NCBI GenBank assembly: GCA_947462105.1
Contig: CANHNJ010000009.1
Coordinates: 18,309-82,308, forward strand
Direction: 5' to 3'
Source: Alphaproteobacteria bacterium
GTDB taxonomy: Bacteria > Pseudomonadota > Alphaproteobacteria > Micropepsales > Micropepsaceae
DNA length: 64,000 nt
A model generated the notes under the pieces. That model did not search any database. It saw only the letters and a program-made list of their open reading frames with translations, and was not told the origin of the DNA. Both the position numbers and the translations under genes were made by a program. Below are positions 46,223 through 55,028 of the stretch, piece by piece. How positions within the stretch are numbered: the first letter of the stretch is position 1; each line of letters starts with the position of its first letter.

Positions 46223-47065
46223 ATGACGCTTCAGCGCCTTGTTCTGGCTGCCGCCCTTGTTGCCTCCGCCACCATCCCCGCCGCCGCCCAGGGTGGTGCC
46301 GCCGGGGCGCAGGCGACCCAGGCCCCCGATTCCCGGCTGGAGCTGGCGCTGACCCTGTTCGCGGGCGGCGTCACCATGGGCAAGGTGGACATGGATGCCG
46401 TGGTCCGCGGCGACGAATACCGCGTCGTCTCGCACCTGCAGACCGACGGCGTCGCCAATGCCTTCTGGAAGGCCACCATCCAGGCCACTTCCTCCGGCAA
46501 GCTCGCGGGCAAGACCCTGACCCCTGCCCTGTATGACAGCTTCACCATCCGCCGCGATGGCACCAAGCAGCAGGTTTCGCTGACTTATGGCAACGCCATG
46601 CCCAGGCTGTTCGCCGAGCCCGCCTATGACACGGCGCAATGGCCGGTGAAGCCGGAAGACCAGCGCAATACCTTTGATCCGCTCACTGCCGTGATGTCGA
46701 TCGTATCGGGCTCGTTGGCACAGGCCGGCAATCCCTGCGGCCTCACCGCGCCGGTGTTCGACGGCCGCCGCCGCTACAATGTCGAGATCAAGAAGGTCCG
46801 TGACATCGACATCAAGCTCGACAATGGCCAGTTCCAGGGCAAGGGCATGCTCTGCCAGCTCAAGTATGTGCAGGTCGCTGGCTTCCGCCCCACCGTGCTG
46901 CGCGACAAGGACAGGTACCCGCTCATCAATGTCTGGATGACCACGGTGAAGGGCGGCACGCGGGAATACACCGTGCCGGTCCGGGTCTGGGCCGAGACCA
47001 GCTATGGCGTCATCGCCGCCGTCGCCACCATCCTGAAGGTCGACGGCACCGCCCGCCGCTCCTGA
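46223..47065 (+). CDS. DUF3108 domain-containing secreted protein
   Basis: Signal peptide; NTFDPLTAVMSIV...CGLTAPVFDGRRRYNVEI. Confidence 0.82.
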   Translation: MTLQRLVLAAALVASATIPAAAQGGAAGAQATQAPDSRLELALTLFAGGVTMGKVDMDAVVRGDEYRVVSHLQTDGVANAFWKATIQATSSGKLAGKTLTPALYDSFTIRRDGTKQQVSLTYGNAMPRLFAEPAYDTAQWPVKPEDQRNTFDPLTAVMSIVSGSLAQAGNPCGLTAPVFDGRRRYNVEIKKVRDIDIKLDNGQFQGKGMLCQLKYVQVAGFRPTVLRDKDRYPLINVWMTTVKGGTREYTVPVRVWAETSYGVIAAVATILKVDGTARRS

Positions 47066-47343
47066 AATTCCTTCCGTTTACGGATTATCGGCCCACCACC
47101 CGGGATGGAGGCTATGGATTCGCCCACCCACCAGATGTGGTGGTTAACGCCCGGCCGATGACTCCTAAATGTATGAGAACAAAGGCAGATATTTTTTTGG
47201 TTAGCGATTCGGGCCATGTTTGTTCCAGTATTGTTCTTATCGTTCACCATCCATCCACAGTAAGGCCTTGATCCTGCAAAATTAACCCGGCCTGCGCGCG
47301 CTTTTGCTTGCGGGCCGGTGTGCAAAACCCCAATTCTCGGCCC

Positions 47344-49848
47344 ATGTCCGCACACGCCCAGCCCCCCGCCAAAGTCACCGCCGTTCTGGGCCCCACCAAC
47401 ACCGGCAAGACCCATTTCGCCATCGAGCGGATGCTGGCGCATCGTTCCGGCATGATCGGTCTGCCGCTGCGGCTGCTGGCGCGCGAAGTCTATGACCGCA
47501 TCGTGCGCCTGAAGGGCCCCAACGAAATCGCGCTGGTCACCGGCGAGGAAAAAATCATCCCGAAGGCGCCGCGCTGGTGGGTCTGCACCGTCGAGGCAAT
47601 GCCGCTGGATATCCGCGTCGCCTGCCTTGTCATCGACGAGATCCAGCTTTGCGCCGATCCCGAACGCGGCCATGTCTTCACCGACCGGCTGCTGCATGCG
47701 CGCGGCGAGGACGAGACACTGCTGCTGGGCAGTGAAAGCATGCGCGGCCTGATCCAGAAATTCGTCCCGAAGACATGGTTCGAGACGCGGCCGCGCTTTT
47801 CCGATCTCGCCTATGCCGGGGCCAAGAAGCTCACCCGCCTGCCCCGCCGCAGCGCCATTGTCGGCTTCTCGGCCGAGGAAGTGTATTCCATCGCCGACAT
47901 CATCCGCCGCCAGCGCGGCGGCGCCGCAGTGGTGCTGGGCGCGCTGTCGCCCCGCACCCGCAATGCACAGGTGGCATTGTACCAGTCCGGAGACGTCGAT
48001 TTCCTCGTCGCCACCGACGCCATCGGCATGGGCCTGAACATGGATGTGGACCATGTCGCCTTTGCCGGGCGCGAGAAGTTCGACGGCCAGCGCGCCCGCG
48101 CCCTGCGCACTGACGAGATCGGCCAGATCGCGGGCCGCGCCGGGCGCTGGAAGAATGACGGCACCTTCGGCGTCACCGGCGATTGTGAACCCCTGGACGA
48201 GGAAACCATCAATCGCGTCGAGACCCATCGCTATGATCCGGTACGCGTGGCGCAGTGGCGCAATGCGGCGCTCGACTTTGCCAGCGTGCCGCGCCTGATC
48301 GCGAGCCTGGAAACACCGCCGCCGGAAAAGGGCTTAGGGAGAGCCCGCCCCGCCAGCGATCTCATCGCGCTGAAGGCGCTGTCGGAAGATGAAGAGTTAT
48401 TGGCAAAGCTCACGGCGCGGCAGGAAATCGCACGCTTTTGGGAAATCTGCCAGTTGCCCGACTTCCGCAAGCTCTCCACCGACGAGCATGTGAAGCTGGT
48501 CAGGAGCTTCGCCCTGTTCCTGGCAAATGGCGGCGTCATTCCCGATGACTGGATGGCGCGGCAGGTGGCGCGGCTGGATGAAAGCCTGGGCGATGTCGCC
48601 TCGCTGTCGGGCCGCCTGGCGCATGTGCGCACCCTCACCTATGCCAGCAACCGTCCCGGCTGGACGCAGGATAGCGCACACTGGCAGGGTGTTACGCGCG
48701 TCGTCGAAGACCGGCTTTCCGACGCGCTGCATGAATGCCTGACCCAGCGCTTTATCGACCGGCGCACCTCCATCCTGATGAAGACGCTGCGCGAGGAGGA
48801 TTTTGCCACGCTGACGCTGGACGAAAGCGGTACGGTTTCGGTCGGCGGCGAAAGTATCGGGCGGCTGGACGGTCTTTCCTTTACGCCGGACCCGCGCGCC
48901 AAAGGCATTCATGGCCGCACCCTGCGCGCCGCCGCTTTCAAGGGGCTGGAGAATGAACTGGCGCAGCGCACGGCGAAGCTGCTGGCCGCTGAAGACAAGG
49001 ACATCACGCTCAGCGAGCATGGCAAGCTGTGGTGGGACGGCGCCATGATCGGCATGATGACCAAGGGTCCTGCGCCGCTCAGCCCCCGCGTGACACTGGT
49101 GGCCGATGCGCCCGCGCCCGCCATCGAGACAAAACTGCAAAAATGGCTCGAGGCGCGCATCGCGACGCGCCTGACGCCGCTGCTGGCGCTGGCGCGTGAC
49201 GCCGACAGCAAAAGCGAACTGACCGGCCATGACTTGAAAGGCTTGGCGCGCGGCGTGGCGCACCTGTTGGCGCAGAATTTCGGCGTCGTGCTGAAGCAGG
49301 ACCTGGCGCTGCCCGAAAAGCTCGGCCCCATCCTGCGCGTGCTTCGCCCCTATGGTGTCTGGTTCGGCCGGCGCGATGTCTACCTGCCCAAACTGCTGCG
49401 GCCCGACGCGGCCGGGCTGGCGGCGCTGTTGTGGAATGTCTGGCATGGCGCAGCGCCTTTCCACGCCCCGCCAGCGCCAGGCCTGACGTCGTTTCCGGCG
49501 GAACGCACCAGCCCCAAGCCCTTCCTGCGCGCGGCGGGCTTCGAAGTGATCGCGGAGCGCGCCATCCGCCTCGACATGCTGGAGCGGCTGGAGGACGAAC
49601 TGGAAAAGGCTCTCGCCTCCGGTGCGGAAGCCGAGACGCTGCTCACCCGCATCGTTTCCTTCCTGGGCAGCAGCAAGGAGGAAGCGGCTGCCGTGCTGGC
49701 CGCACTGGGCTGGAAGCAGGCAGACGTAAAGGATGCTGCGCCGGTGTGGCGCAAGACGCCGCCGAAGCGCGACAAGCCGGTGCCACGCGAGGTCCCCATC
49801 GATCCCAACTCGCCCTTTGCGAGACTGGCCGTGCTGAAGAACCGGTGA
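47344..49848 (+). CDS. SUV3-like superfamily 2 RNA helicase
   Basis: LGPTNTGKTHFAIERML, VIDEIQL, DIRQIAGRAGRW-like DEIGQIAGRAGRW. Confidence 0.92.
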   Translation: MSAHAQPPAKVTAVLGPTNTGKTHFAIERMLAHRSGMIGLPLRLLAREVYDRIVRLKGPNEIALVTGEEKIIPKAPRWWVCTVEAMPLDIRVACLVIDEIQLCADPERGHVFTDRLLHARGEDETLLLGSESMRGLIQKFVPKTWFETRPRFSDLAYAGAKKLTRLPRRSAIVGFSAEEVYSIADIIRRQRGGAAVVLGALSPRTRNAQVALYQSGDVDFLVATDAIGMGLNMDVDHVAFAGREKFDGQRARALRTDEIGQIAGRAGRWKNDGTFGVTGDCEPLDEETINRVETHRYDPVRVAQWRNAALDFASVPRLIASLETPPPEKGLGRARPASDLIALKALSEDEELLAKLTARQEIARFWEICQLPDFRKLSTDEHVKLVRSFALFLANGGVIPDDWMARQVARLDESLGDVASLSGRLAHVRTLTYASNRPGWTQDSAHWQGVTRVVEDRLSDALHECLTQRFIDRRTSILMKTLREEDFATLTLDESGTVSVGGESIGRLDGLSFTPDPRAKGIHGRTLRAAAFKGLENELAQRTAKLLAAEDKDITLSEHGKLWWDGAMIGMMTKGPAPLSPRVTLVADAPAPAIETKLQKWLEARIATRLTPLLALARDADSKSELTGHDLKGLARGVAHLLAQNFGVVLKQDLALPEKLGPILRVLRPYGVWFGRRDVYLPKLLRPDAAGLAALLWNVWHGAAPFHAPPAPGLTSFPAERTSPKPFLRAAGFEVIAERAIRLDMLERLEDELEKALASGAEAETLLTRIVSFLGSSKEEAAAVLAALGWKQADVKDAAPVWRKTPPKRDKPVPREVPIDPNSPFARLAVLKNR

Positions 49849-50102
49849 CGGAAACCAGGCTCGACAAGTGGCTGTTCCATGCCCGCTTCTGCCGGACGCG
49901 CGCGACGGCACAGGCCGTGATCGAGAAGGGCAAGGTCCGGATCAACGGCGCGCGGGTGCACAAGCCCGGGCATGTGGTGCGGCCAGGCGCTGTCCTGACC
50001 CTGGCCCTGGGTGACAGCGTGCGGGTGGTCAGGGTGCTGGCGCTGGCGACACGACGGGGTGGCGCCGGGGAAGCCCACCTTCTCTATGAGCCGCTGGAGT
50101 AA
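49845..50102 (+). CDS. S4-domain RNA-binding protein (Hsp15-like), GTG start
   Basis: ETRLDKWLFHARFCRTRATAQAVIEKGKVRINGARVHKPGHVV; GTGA overlap with helicase stop. Confidence 0.88.
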   Translation: MTETRLDKWLFHARFCRTRATAQAVIEKGKVRINGARVHKPGHVVRPGAVLTLALGDSVRVVRVLALATRRGGAGEAHLLYEPLE

Positions 50103-50276
50103 TTGCGAACCGTTCTCATCCCGGCTGCAAAGCTGCCGCGACTGCGAAGGACTTGCCTCCGGGACCGGCGCGCCTTAATCACAGCCCCGTCTTAATTTTG
50201 GGCGCGCGGCCGGACGGGTAACCGCAAGGGCGCTTTTCCTGGCCACGCACCTGCCGACCGTTGGAGCCTGCCTGCC

Positions 50277-50615
50277 ATGACCTATGTCGTCACCGAAGCC
50301 TGCATCAAGTGCAAGTTCATGGACTGCGTCGAGGTCTGCCCCGTGGATTGCTTCTACGAGGGCGAGAACATGCTGGTCATCAACCCGGACGAATGCATCG
50401 ATTGCGGCGTCTGCGAGCCGGAATGCCCGCCGGAAGCCATCAAGGCCGATACCGAGTCGGGCCTGGAAAAGTGGCTGTCGGTGAATGCCGAATATTCCCG
50501 CACCTGGCCCAACATCGCCACCAAGGGCGAACCCCCGGCAGACGCCAAGGACATGCAGGGCGTGCCGGACAAGTTCGAGAAATTCTTCAATCCCGAGCCC
50601 GGCCAGGGCTCCTGA
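50277..50615 (+). CDS. fdxA: Ferredoxin FdxA (7Fe-8S type)
   Basis: [43 protein letters not shown]. Confidence 0.96.
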   Translation: MTYVVTEACIKCKFMDCVEVCPVDCFYEGENMLVINPDECIDCGVCEPECPPEAIKADTESGLEKWLSVNAEYSRTWPNIATKGEPPADAKDMQGVPDKFEKFFNPEPGQGS

Positions 50616-50731
50616 TCCGACCCCACGATCCGGCATTGCAGGCCATGCGCCATGCGCAGGGCCGCCGTCATGTTGTGCAAGACAACATCTCAAGGGGTTG
50701 AATTTGCGGCCTTATTGCTCGTTTCTAAAAT

Positions 50732-50763
50732 AAACCGCAATTTCAATAGTTTGGCGGTTTTTT
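50732..50763 (+). terminator. Rho-independent terminator-like hairpin downstream of fdxA
   Basis: aaaccgc...gcggttt followed by ttt. Confidence 0.6.
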
Positions 50764-50872
50764 CTTCCGTACCCTGTAAATTTGTGATAGGGTCTTTTCA
50801 TCAAAATCGCCCTGAAGCCTCACCGCTGCTCCCCTGCGGGCTGTGCTTCTTTTCGCATAACCAGGATGTGAA

Positions 50873-51457
50873 ATGACCGCTGCCAAAACTGCCGCCAAGC
50901 CGACCGCCGCTGCCGCTGCTGCCCCCGCTCCGGCCAAGAAGGTCGCGGCCAATTCCAACAAGAAGCATGAGTTCAAGCCCAACGATCATGTCGTCTATCC
51001 GACCCACGGCGTCGGCAAGGTCTCGGGCGTCATCGAGCAGGAAGTCGCCGGCTTCAAGCTGGAGCTGTTCATCATCGAGTTCGAGAAGGACAAGATGACC
51101 CTGCGCGTGCCCGTCAACAAGGCCAAGTCCGTCGGCATGCGCAAGCTGTCCTCACCGGAGATCGTCGGCAACGCCCTCAACACCCTCAAGGGCCGCGCCC
51201 GTATCAAGCGCACCATGTGGTCGCGCCGCGCCCAGGAATACGAAGCAAAGATCGACTCGGGCGACCTGGTCTCAATCGCCGAGGTGGTGCGTGACCTGCA
51301 CCGTGCCGGCGGCCAGCCGGAGCAGTCCTATTCCGAGCGTCAGCTGTATGAAAAGGCCCTGGCCCGCATGGCCCGCGAAGTCGCCGCCGTCGAAAAGACC
51401 GACGAGCCGACTGCGGTGAAGCGCGTCGAAGGCATGCTGGTCAAGAAGGCTGCCTAG
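50873..51457 (+). CDS. carD: CarD family transcriptional regulator
   Basis: HVVYPTHGVGKVSGVIEQEVAGFKLELFIIEFEKDKMTLRVPVNKA. Confidence 0.95.
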   Translation: MTAAKTAAKPTAAAAAAPAPAKKVAANSNKKHEFKPNDHVVYPTHGVGKVSGVIEQEVAGFKLELFIIEFEKDKMTLRVPVNKAKSVGMRKLSSPEIVGNALNTLKGRARIKRTMWSRRAQEYEAKIDSGDLVSIAEVVRDLHRAGGQPEQSYSERQLYEKALARMAREVAAVEKTDEPTAVKRVEGMLVKKAA

Positions 51458-51493
51458 TAAACAAGTTCGCGATCCCTCTATCGCAAAGGGAAG

Positions 51494-51520
51494 AGCCCCG
51501 GAGAGATCCGGGGCTTTTTC
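51494..51520 (+). terminator. Rho-independent terminator of carD
   Basis: agccccgga-gaga-tccggggct + ttttc. Confidence 0.93.
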
Positions 51521-51537
51521 TATTCCGGCAGCATGCC

Positions 51538-52320
51538 TCAGGGCAGGATTTCAATTTGCGCCGGGTTGGAAAGGCTGACCTGTGGCCGCCCGCCCATATC
51601 CTGCACCACGCCGCGCACGCGGACCGTGCGGCCTTCCAGCGAAACCGGATCGGTACGGCGGAAATTGCGCCGGTCTTCGCCCGCCACCACGGCCAGCAGG
51701 CCGCTGCGGCCATCGGTGCCGAAATCCAGCAGCAAGCGGCCATCACGTTCCACCACACGGCTGACGCGGCCCTCGATGAGCTGGAAGCTGCCGACATCGG
51801 AACGCCAGTCGTCGCGGTTGCCGCGCACGCGATAGGCGGCATTGGCCCAGATGCCGCGCCGCGCCGCCCGGGCCACCGCCTCGAAGCGATAGAGATCGGC
51901 GGCACATTCCTCGCGGTCGGAGACAATCGCCACCCGCGCCAGGCCCTGCTCCAGCAAGGCCTGCTGCAGCCACATGGTCTCGGTGAAGCCCTGCACCCGC
52001 ACCCGGTCATAGCGATCCTGCTTGGGCGGCACCGCTGCGCCCGTCACCAGCCCATCACGCGCCAGCGCCAGCAGCGTCGCCCGGGCCTGGTCCACCAGGG
52101 CGCGCGGCGCCTTGTCGGCCGCCAACGGCAGGCGGATGCCTTCCAGCAGCAGCGCCCGGCCATCCGACAGGATCAGGGCGCCGTTCTGTTCCACCCGCAC
52201 AATGCGGGCGCGCGCAATTTCAGTGGGGCCGGCGCAGACCGGGATCGAAGCCGCATGGGCGGGCCATACGGCCAAAATCATGCCGCAACTCGCATACATC
52301 CAGCTCAGGTTTCTACGCAT
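51538..52320 (-). CDS. Thermonuclease (SNase)-like secreted protein
   Basis: LLLEGIRLP..., YDRVRVQGFTETMWLQQALLEQGLARVAI...FEAVARAARRGIWANAAYRV. Confidence 0.82.
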   Translation of the reverse strand: MRRNLSWMYASCGMILAVWPAHAASIPVCAGPTEIARARIVRVEQNGALILSDGRALLLEGIRLPLAADKAPRALVDQARATLLALARDGLVTGAAVPPKQDRYDRVRVQGFTETMWLQQALLEQGLARVAIVSDREECAADLYRFEAVARAARRGIWANAAYRVRGNRDDWRSDVGSFQLIEGRVSRVVERDGRLLLDFGTDGRSGLLAVVAGEDRRNFRRTDPVSLEGRTVRVRGVVQDMGGRPQVSLSNPAQIEILP

Positions 52321-52442
52321 TGTTTCTCCATGCCTGCCGCACAGGCGGCGGTCAAACTAAGTTTGGCAAGCCTACCCCCTAGAGTTAACGCCCGAAGCGC
52401 CGGAAAGCTGACAGCAAGGCTCATGGGCGCTAAAGAGGTCAC

Positions 52443-53384
52443 ATGGAAGCCTTGGCTGACCGCACCCGCTCCGCGAACCCCGACGGCATTGCCGAAGCGG
52501 CGCGTCTTCTGGCACGCGGGCGGCTGGTCGCCTTCGCCACCGAGACGGTCTATGGCCTGGGCGCGGACGCCACCAATGGCGAGGCCGTGGCCGCAATTTT
52601 CATCGCCAAGGGCCGCCCCCGTTTCAACCCCCTGATCGTGCACGTGGCGGATACGGATGCCGCGCGGCGTCAGGGCGTCTTCCATCCCCTGGCCGAGAAG
52701 CTGGCTGCCGCCTTCTGGCCCGGCGCGCTGACGCTGGTGCTGCCGCGCCGTGCCGACGCCACCGTTTCACTACTGGTGAGCGCGGGGCTGGACAGCGTCG
52801 CCTTGCGCGTGCCGTCGCATCCCGCAGCGCAGGCGCTGCTGCAGGCAACGGGGCGCCCGCTCGCAGCGCCGTCGGCCAACAGCAGCGGCCGCATCACCGC
52901 CACCAGCGCTGCCCATGTGGCGCAGGAGCTGGGCGGCAAGGTCGATCTCATTCTTGATGGCGGCGCGACACCGCTGGGACTGGAAAGCACAGTGATTGGA
53001 TTTGATGGCGAGCAAGCAGTGCTGTTGCGCCCTGGCGCGATTGCCCGCGATGCGATTGAGCGCATCACCGGGCCACTGGCGACTGCGAGCGGCACGATCC
53101 AGTCGCCCGGTCAATTGGAAAGCCATTACGCGCCCCAGGCGCGGCTGCGCCTCAACGCGGCAAAGGCAGAGCCGGGCGAAGCCCTGCTGGGTTTCGGCGA
53201 TGTGGCGGAAGCCTGGCTGAATCTCAGCCGTCGTGGCGATCTTCAGGAAGCGGCGGCGAATCTTTTTTCCATGCTGCGCGACATGGACGATCAGGTCAGC
53301 GCCATCGCCGTCTCGCCCATTCCTGAAACCGGTCTTGGCGAAGCGATCAATGACCGCCTCCGGCGGGCGGCCGCACCACGATGA
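52443..53384 (+). CDS. tsaC: L-threonylcarbamoyladenylate synthase
   Basis: GRLVAFATETVYGLGADATN..., IFIAKGRPRFNPLIVHV, Sua5-type C-terminal domain. Confidence 0.93.
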   Translation: MEALADRTRSANPDGIAEAARLLARGRLVAFATETVYGLGADATNGEAVAAIFIAKGRPRFNPLIVHVADTDAARRQGVFHPLAEKLAAAFWPGALTLVLPRRADATVSLLVSAGLDSVALRVPSHPAAQALLQATGRPLAAPSANSSGRITATSAAHVAQELGGKVDLILDGGATPLGLESTVIGFDGEQAVLLRPGAIARDAIERITGPLATASGTIQSPGQLESHYAPQARLRLNAAKAEPGEALLGFGDVAEAWLNLSRRGDLQEAAANLFSMLRDMDDQVSAIAVSPIPETGLGEAINDRLRRAAAPR

Positions 53385-54775
53385 CAGCATTTGACAGGTT
53401 GAAGTCGGTGGCGGGGCCGAACGGCTTTAGCGAAGACACCGCCGAGATCGCGCCGCACCTCACCGAATGGCGCGGCAAGTATCAGGGCCAGTCGCCGCTG
53501 CTGCTCAAGCCCGCCCACGCAGCGGAGGTTTCGGCGCTGCTCGCCATCTGTCACGAGAGCGATACCAAGATTGTGCCGCAGGGTGGCAATACCGGGCTGG
53601 TGGGCGGCCAGATTCCCTTTCACGGCGAAGTGCTGCTTTCGACCAGGCGGCTGAACAGGATTCGCGCCATCGATCCGGTCGGCATGACCATGATCGCGGA
53701 AGCGGGCGTGACACTGGCCGAAGTGCAGCATGCCGCCGACGCGGCGGGCCTGTTCTTTCCGCTCAGCCTGGCCTCGGAAGGCAGTTGCTCCATCGGCGGC
53801 AATGCCGCGACCAATGCCGGTGGCACCCATGTCATCCGTTACGGCATGACACGGTCGCTGGTGCTGGGACTGGAAGTGGTGCTGGCCGATGGCCGCATCC
53901 TCGACCTGTTGCGACTGCTACCCAAGGACAATACCGGCTACGACCTCAAGCAGCTTTTCATCGGCGCGGAAGGCACGCTGGGCGTCATCACCGCTGTGGC
54001 GTTGAAACTGTTTCCCAAGCCACGCAGCCGCGCCGTCGCCTTGGCGGCGGTGGCAAGCCCCGCCGCCGCCCTGATGCTGCTGACGCGGATGCAGGAAAAG
54101 ACCGGCGGCCTGGTCTCGGCCTTCGAACTGATCTCGCGAACCGCACTGGAACTGGTGCTGGCGCACATCCCCGACACGCGCGACCCACTGGCTACGGCAT
54201 CTCCCTGGTATGTGCTGGTGGAAGCGACGGCGGGCGAAGGCGTAGACCTGAACGCGCTGTTCGAAGTTGGGCTCTGCATCGCTGCCGATGCCGCCATCGC
54301 CGCCAGCGAGGCGCAGGTCGCCGCGCTGTGGCAGTTGCGCGAAAGCATCTCCGAAGCGCAGAAGCGCGAAGGTGCCTCGATCAAGCACGACATCGCTGTG
54401 CCGGTGGCGCTGGTGCCGGACTTTGTCGCCCGCGCCATACCCGAAGTGCTCAAGCTGGCGAGCGGGGCGCGGCCGGTCACGTTCGGCCATCTCGGCGACG
54501 GCAACCTGCATTTCAATTTCCAGTCACCGCGCGGGGGAGACGACAAGGTGTTCCTGGCGCTGTGGGAAGAGATGCAACTGGTCGTCCACGATATCGTACG
54601 CGACTTTGGCGGCTCGATCAGCGCCGAGCACGGTATCGGCGTGATGAAGCGCGACGCCCTGCCCCGCTACAAGCACCATGACGAACTGGACGCCATGCGG
54701 GCCCTGAAGACTGCCTTTGATCCAAAATACATCCTCAACCCCGGCAAATTGATTCCGCCGGTCCTGAGGCTCTAG
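53381..54775 (+). CDS. FAD-binding oxidoreductase (D-lactate/D-2-hydroxyglutarate dehydrogenase-like)
   Basis: IVPQGGNTGLVGGQIP, GHLGDGNLHFNF, SAEHGIGVMKR. Confidence 0.9.
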   Translation: MTAFDRLKSVAGPNGFSEDTAEIAPHLTEWRGKYQGQSPLLLKPAHAAEVSALLAICHESDTKIVPQGGNTGLVGGQIPFHGEVLLSTRRLNRIRAIDPVGMTMIAEAGVTLAEVQHAADAAGLFFPLSLASEGSCSIGGNAATNAGGTHVIRYGMTRSLVLGLEVVLADGRILDLLRLLPKDNTGYDLKQLFIGAEGTLGVITAVALKLFPKPRSRAVALAAVASPAAALMLLTRMQEKTGGLVSAFELISRTALELVLAHIPDTRDPLATASPWYVLVEATAGEGVDLNALFEVGLCIAADAAIAASEAQVAALWQLRESISEAQKREGASIKHDIAVPVALVPDFVARAIPEVLKLASGARPVTFGHLGDGNLHFNFQSPRGGDDKVFLALWEEMQLVVHDIVRDFGGSISAEHGIGVMKRDALPRYKHHDELDAMRALKTAFDPKYILNPGKLIPPVLRL

Positions 54776-54984
54776 ATTTCGCGGGCGCGGCCTTCGATGA
54801 TGATGACACGCTCCGCCGGATAGGCGGCCAGCGCCAGCACCAGCGCCACGATCCAGCCGATCACCGTCCAGCCCAGGAAGAAGTTGATCGCTGCCACGCC
54901 CAACGCCGACGGTGTCCGGCGCACGATGGCGACCAGCGTCGGCAGCCAGTACATCACGAACAGAACGGTGATGAAGCTCAGCAT
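54772..54984 (-). CDS. Small membrane protein, superinfection-immunity (T4 Imm-like) family
   Basis: YWLPTLVAIVRR...AINFFLGWTVIGWIVALVLAL. Confidence 0.75.
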   Translation of the reverse strand: MLSFITVLFVMYWLPTLVAIVRRTPSALGVAAINFFLGWTVIGWIVALVLALAAYPAERVIIIEGRAREI

Positions 54985-55028
54985 TTCCTCAAATCCCCTG
55001 CCGGAATGGCATTGGCCATAATATTGGC

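Noticed and set aside
47094-47160. Possible inverted repeat atcggcccaccac...gtggtgg...ggccgat upstream of the helicase gene
   Set aside because: Arms are interrupted and short; not distinguishable from chance in this composition.
54772-54984. Superinfection-immunity-like protein as evidence of a phage-defence system
   Set aside because: Single small membrane protein of a family often found as an ordinary chromosomal gene; no neighbouring defence or phage genes.
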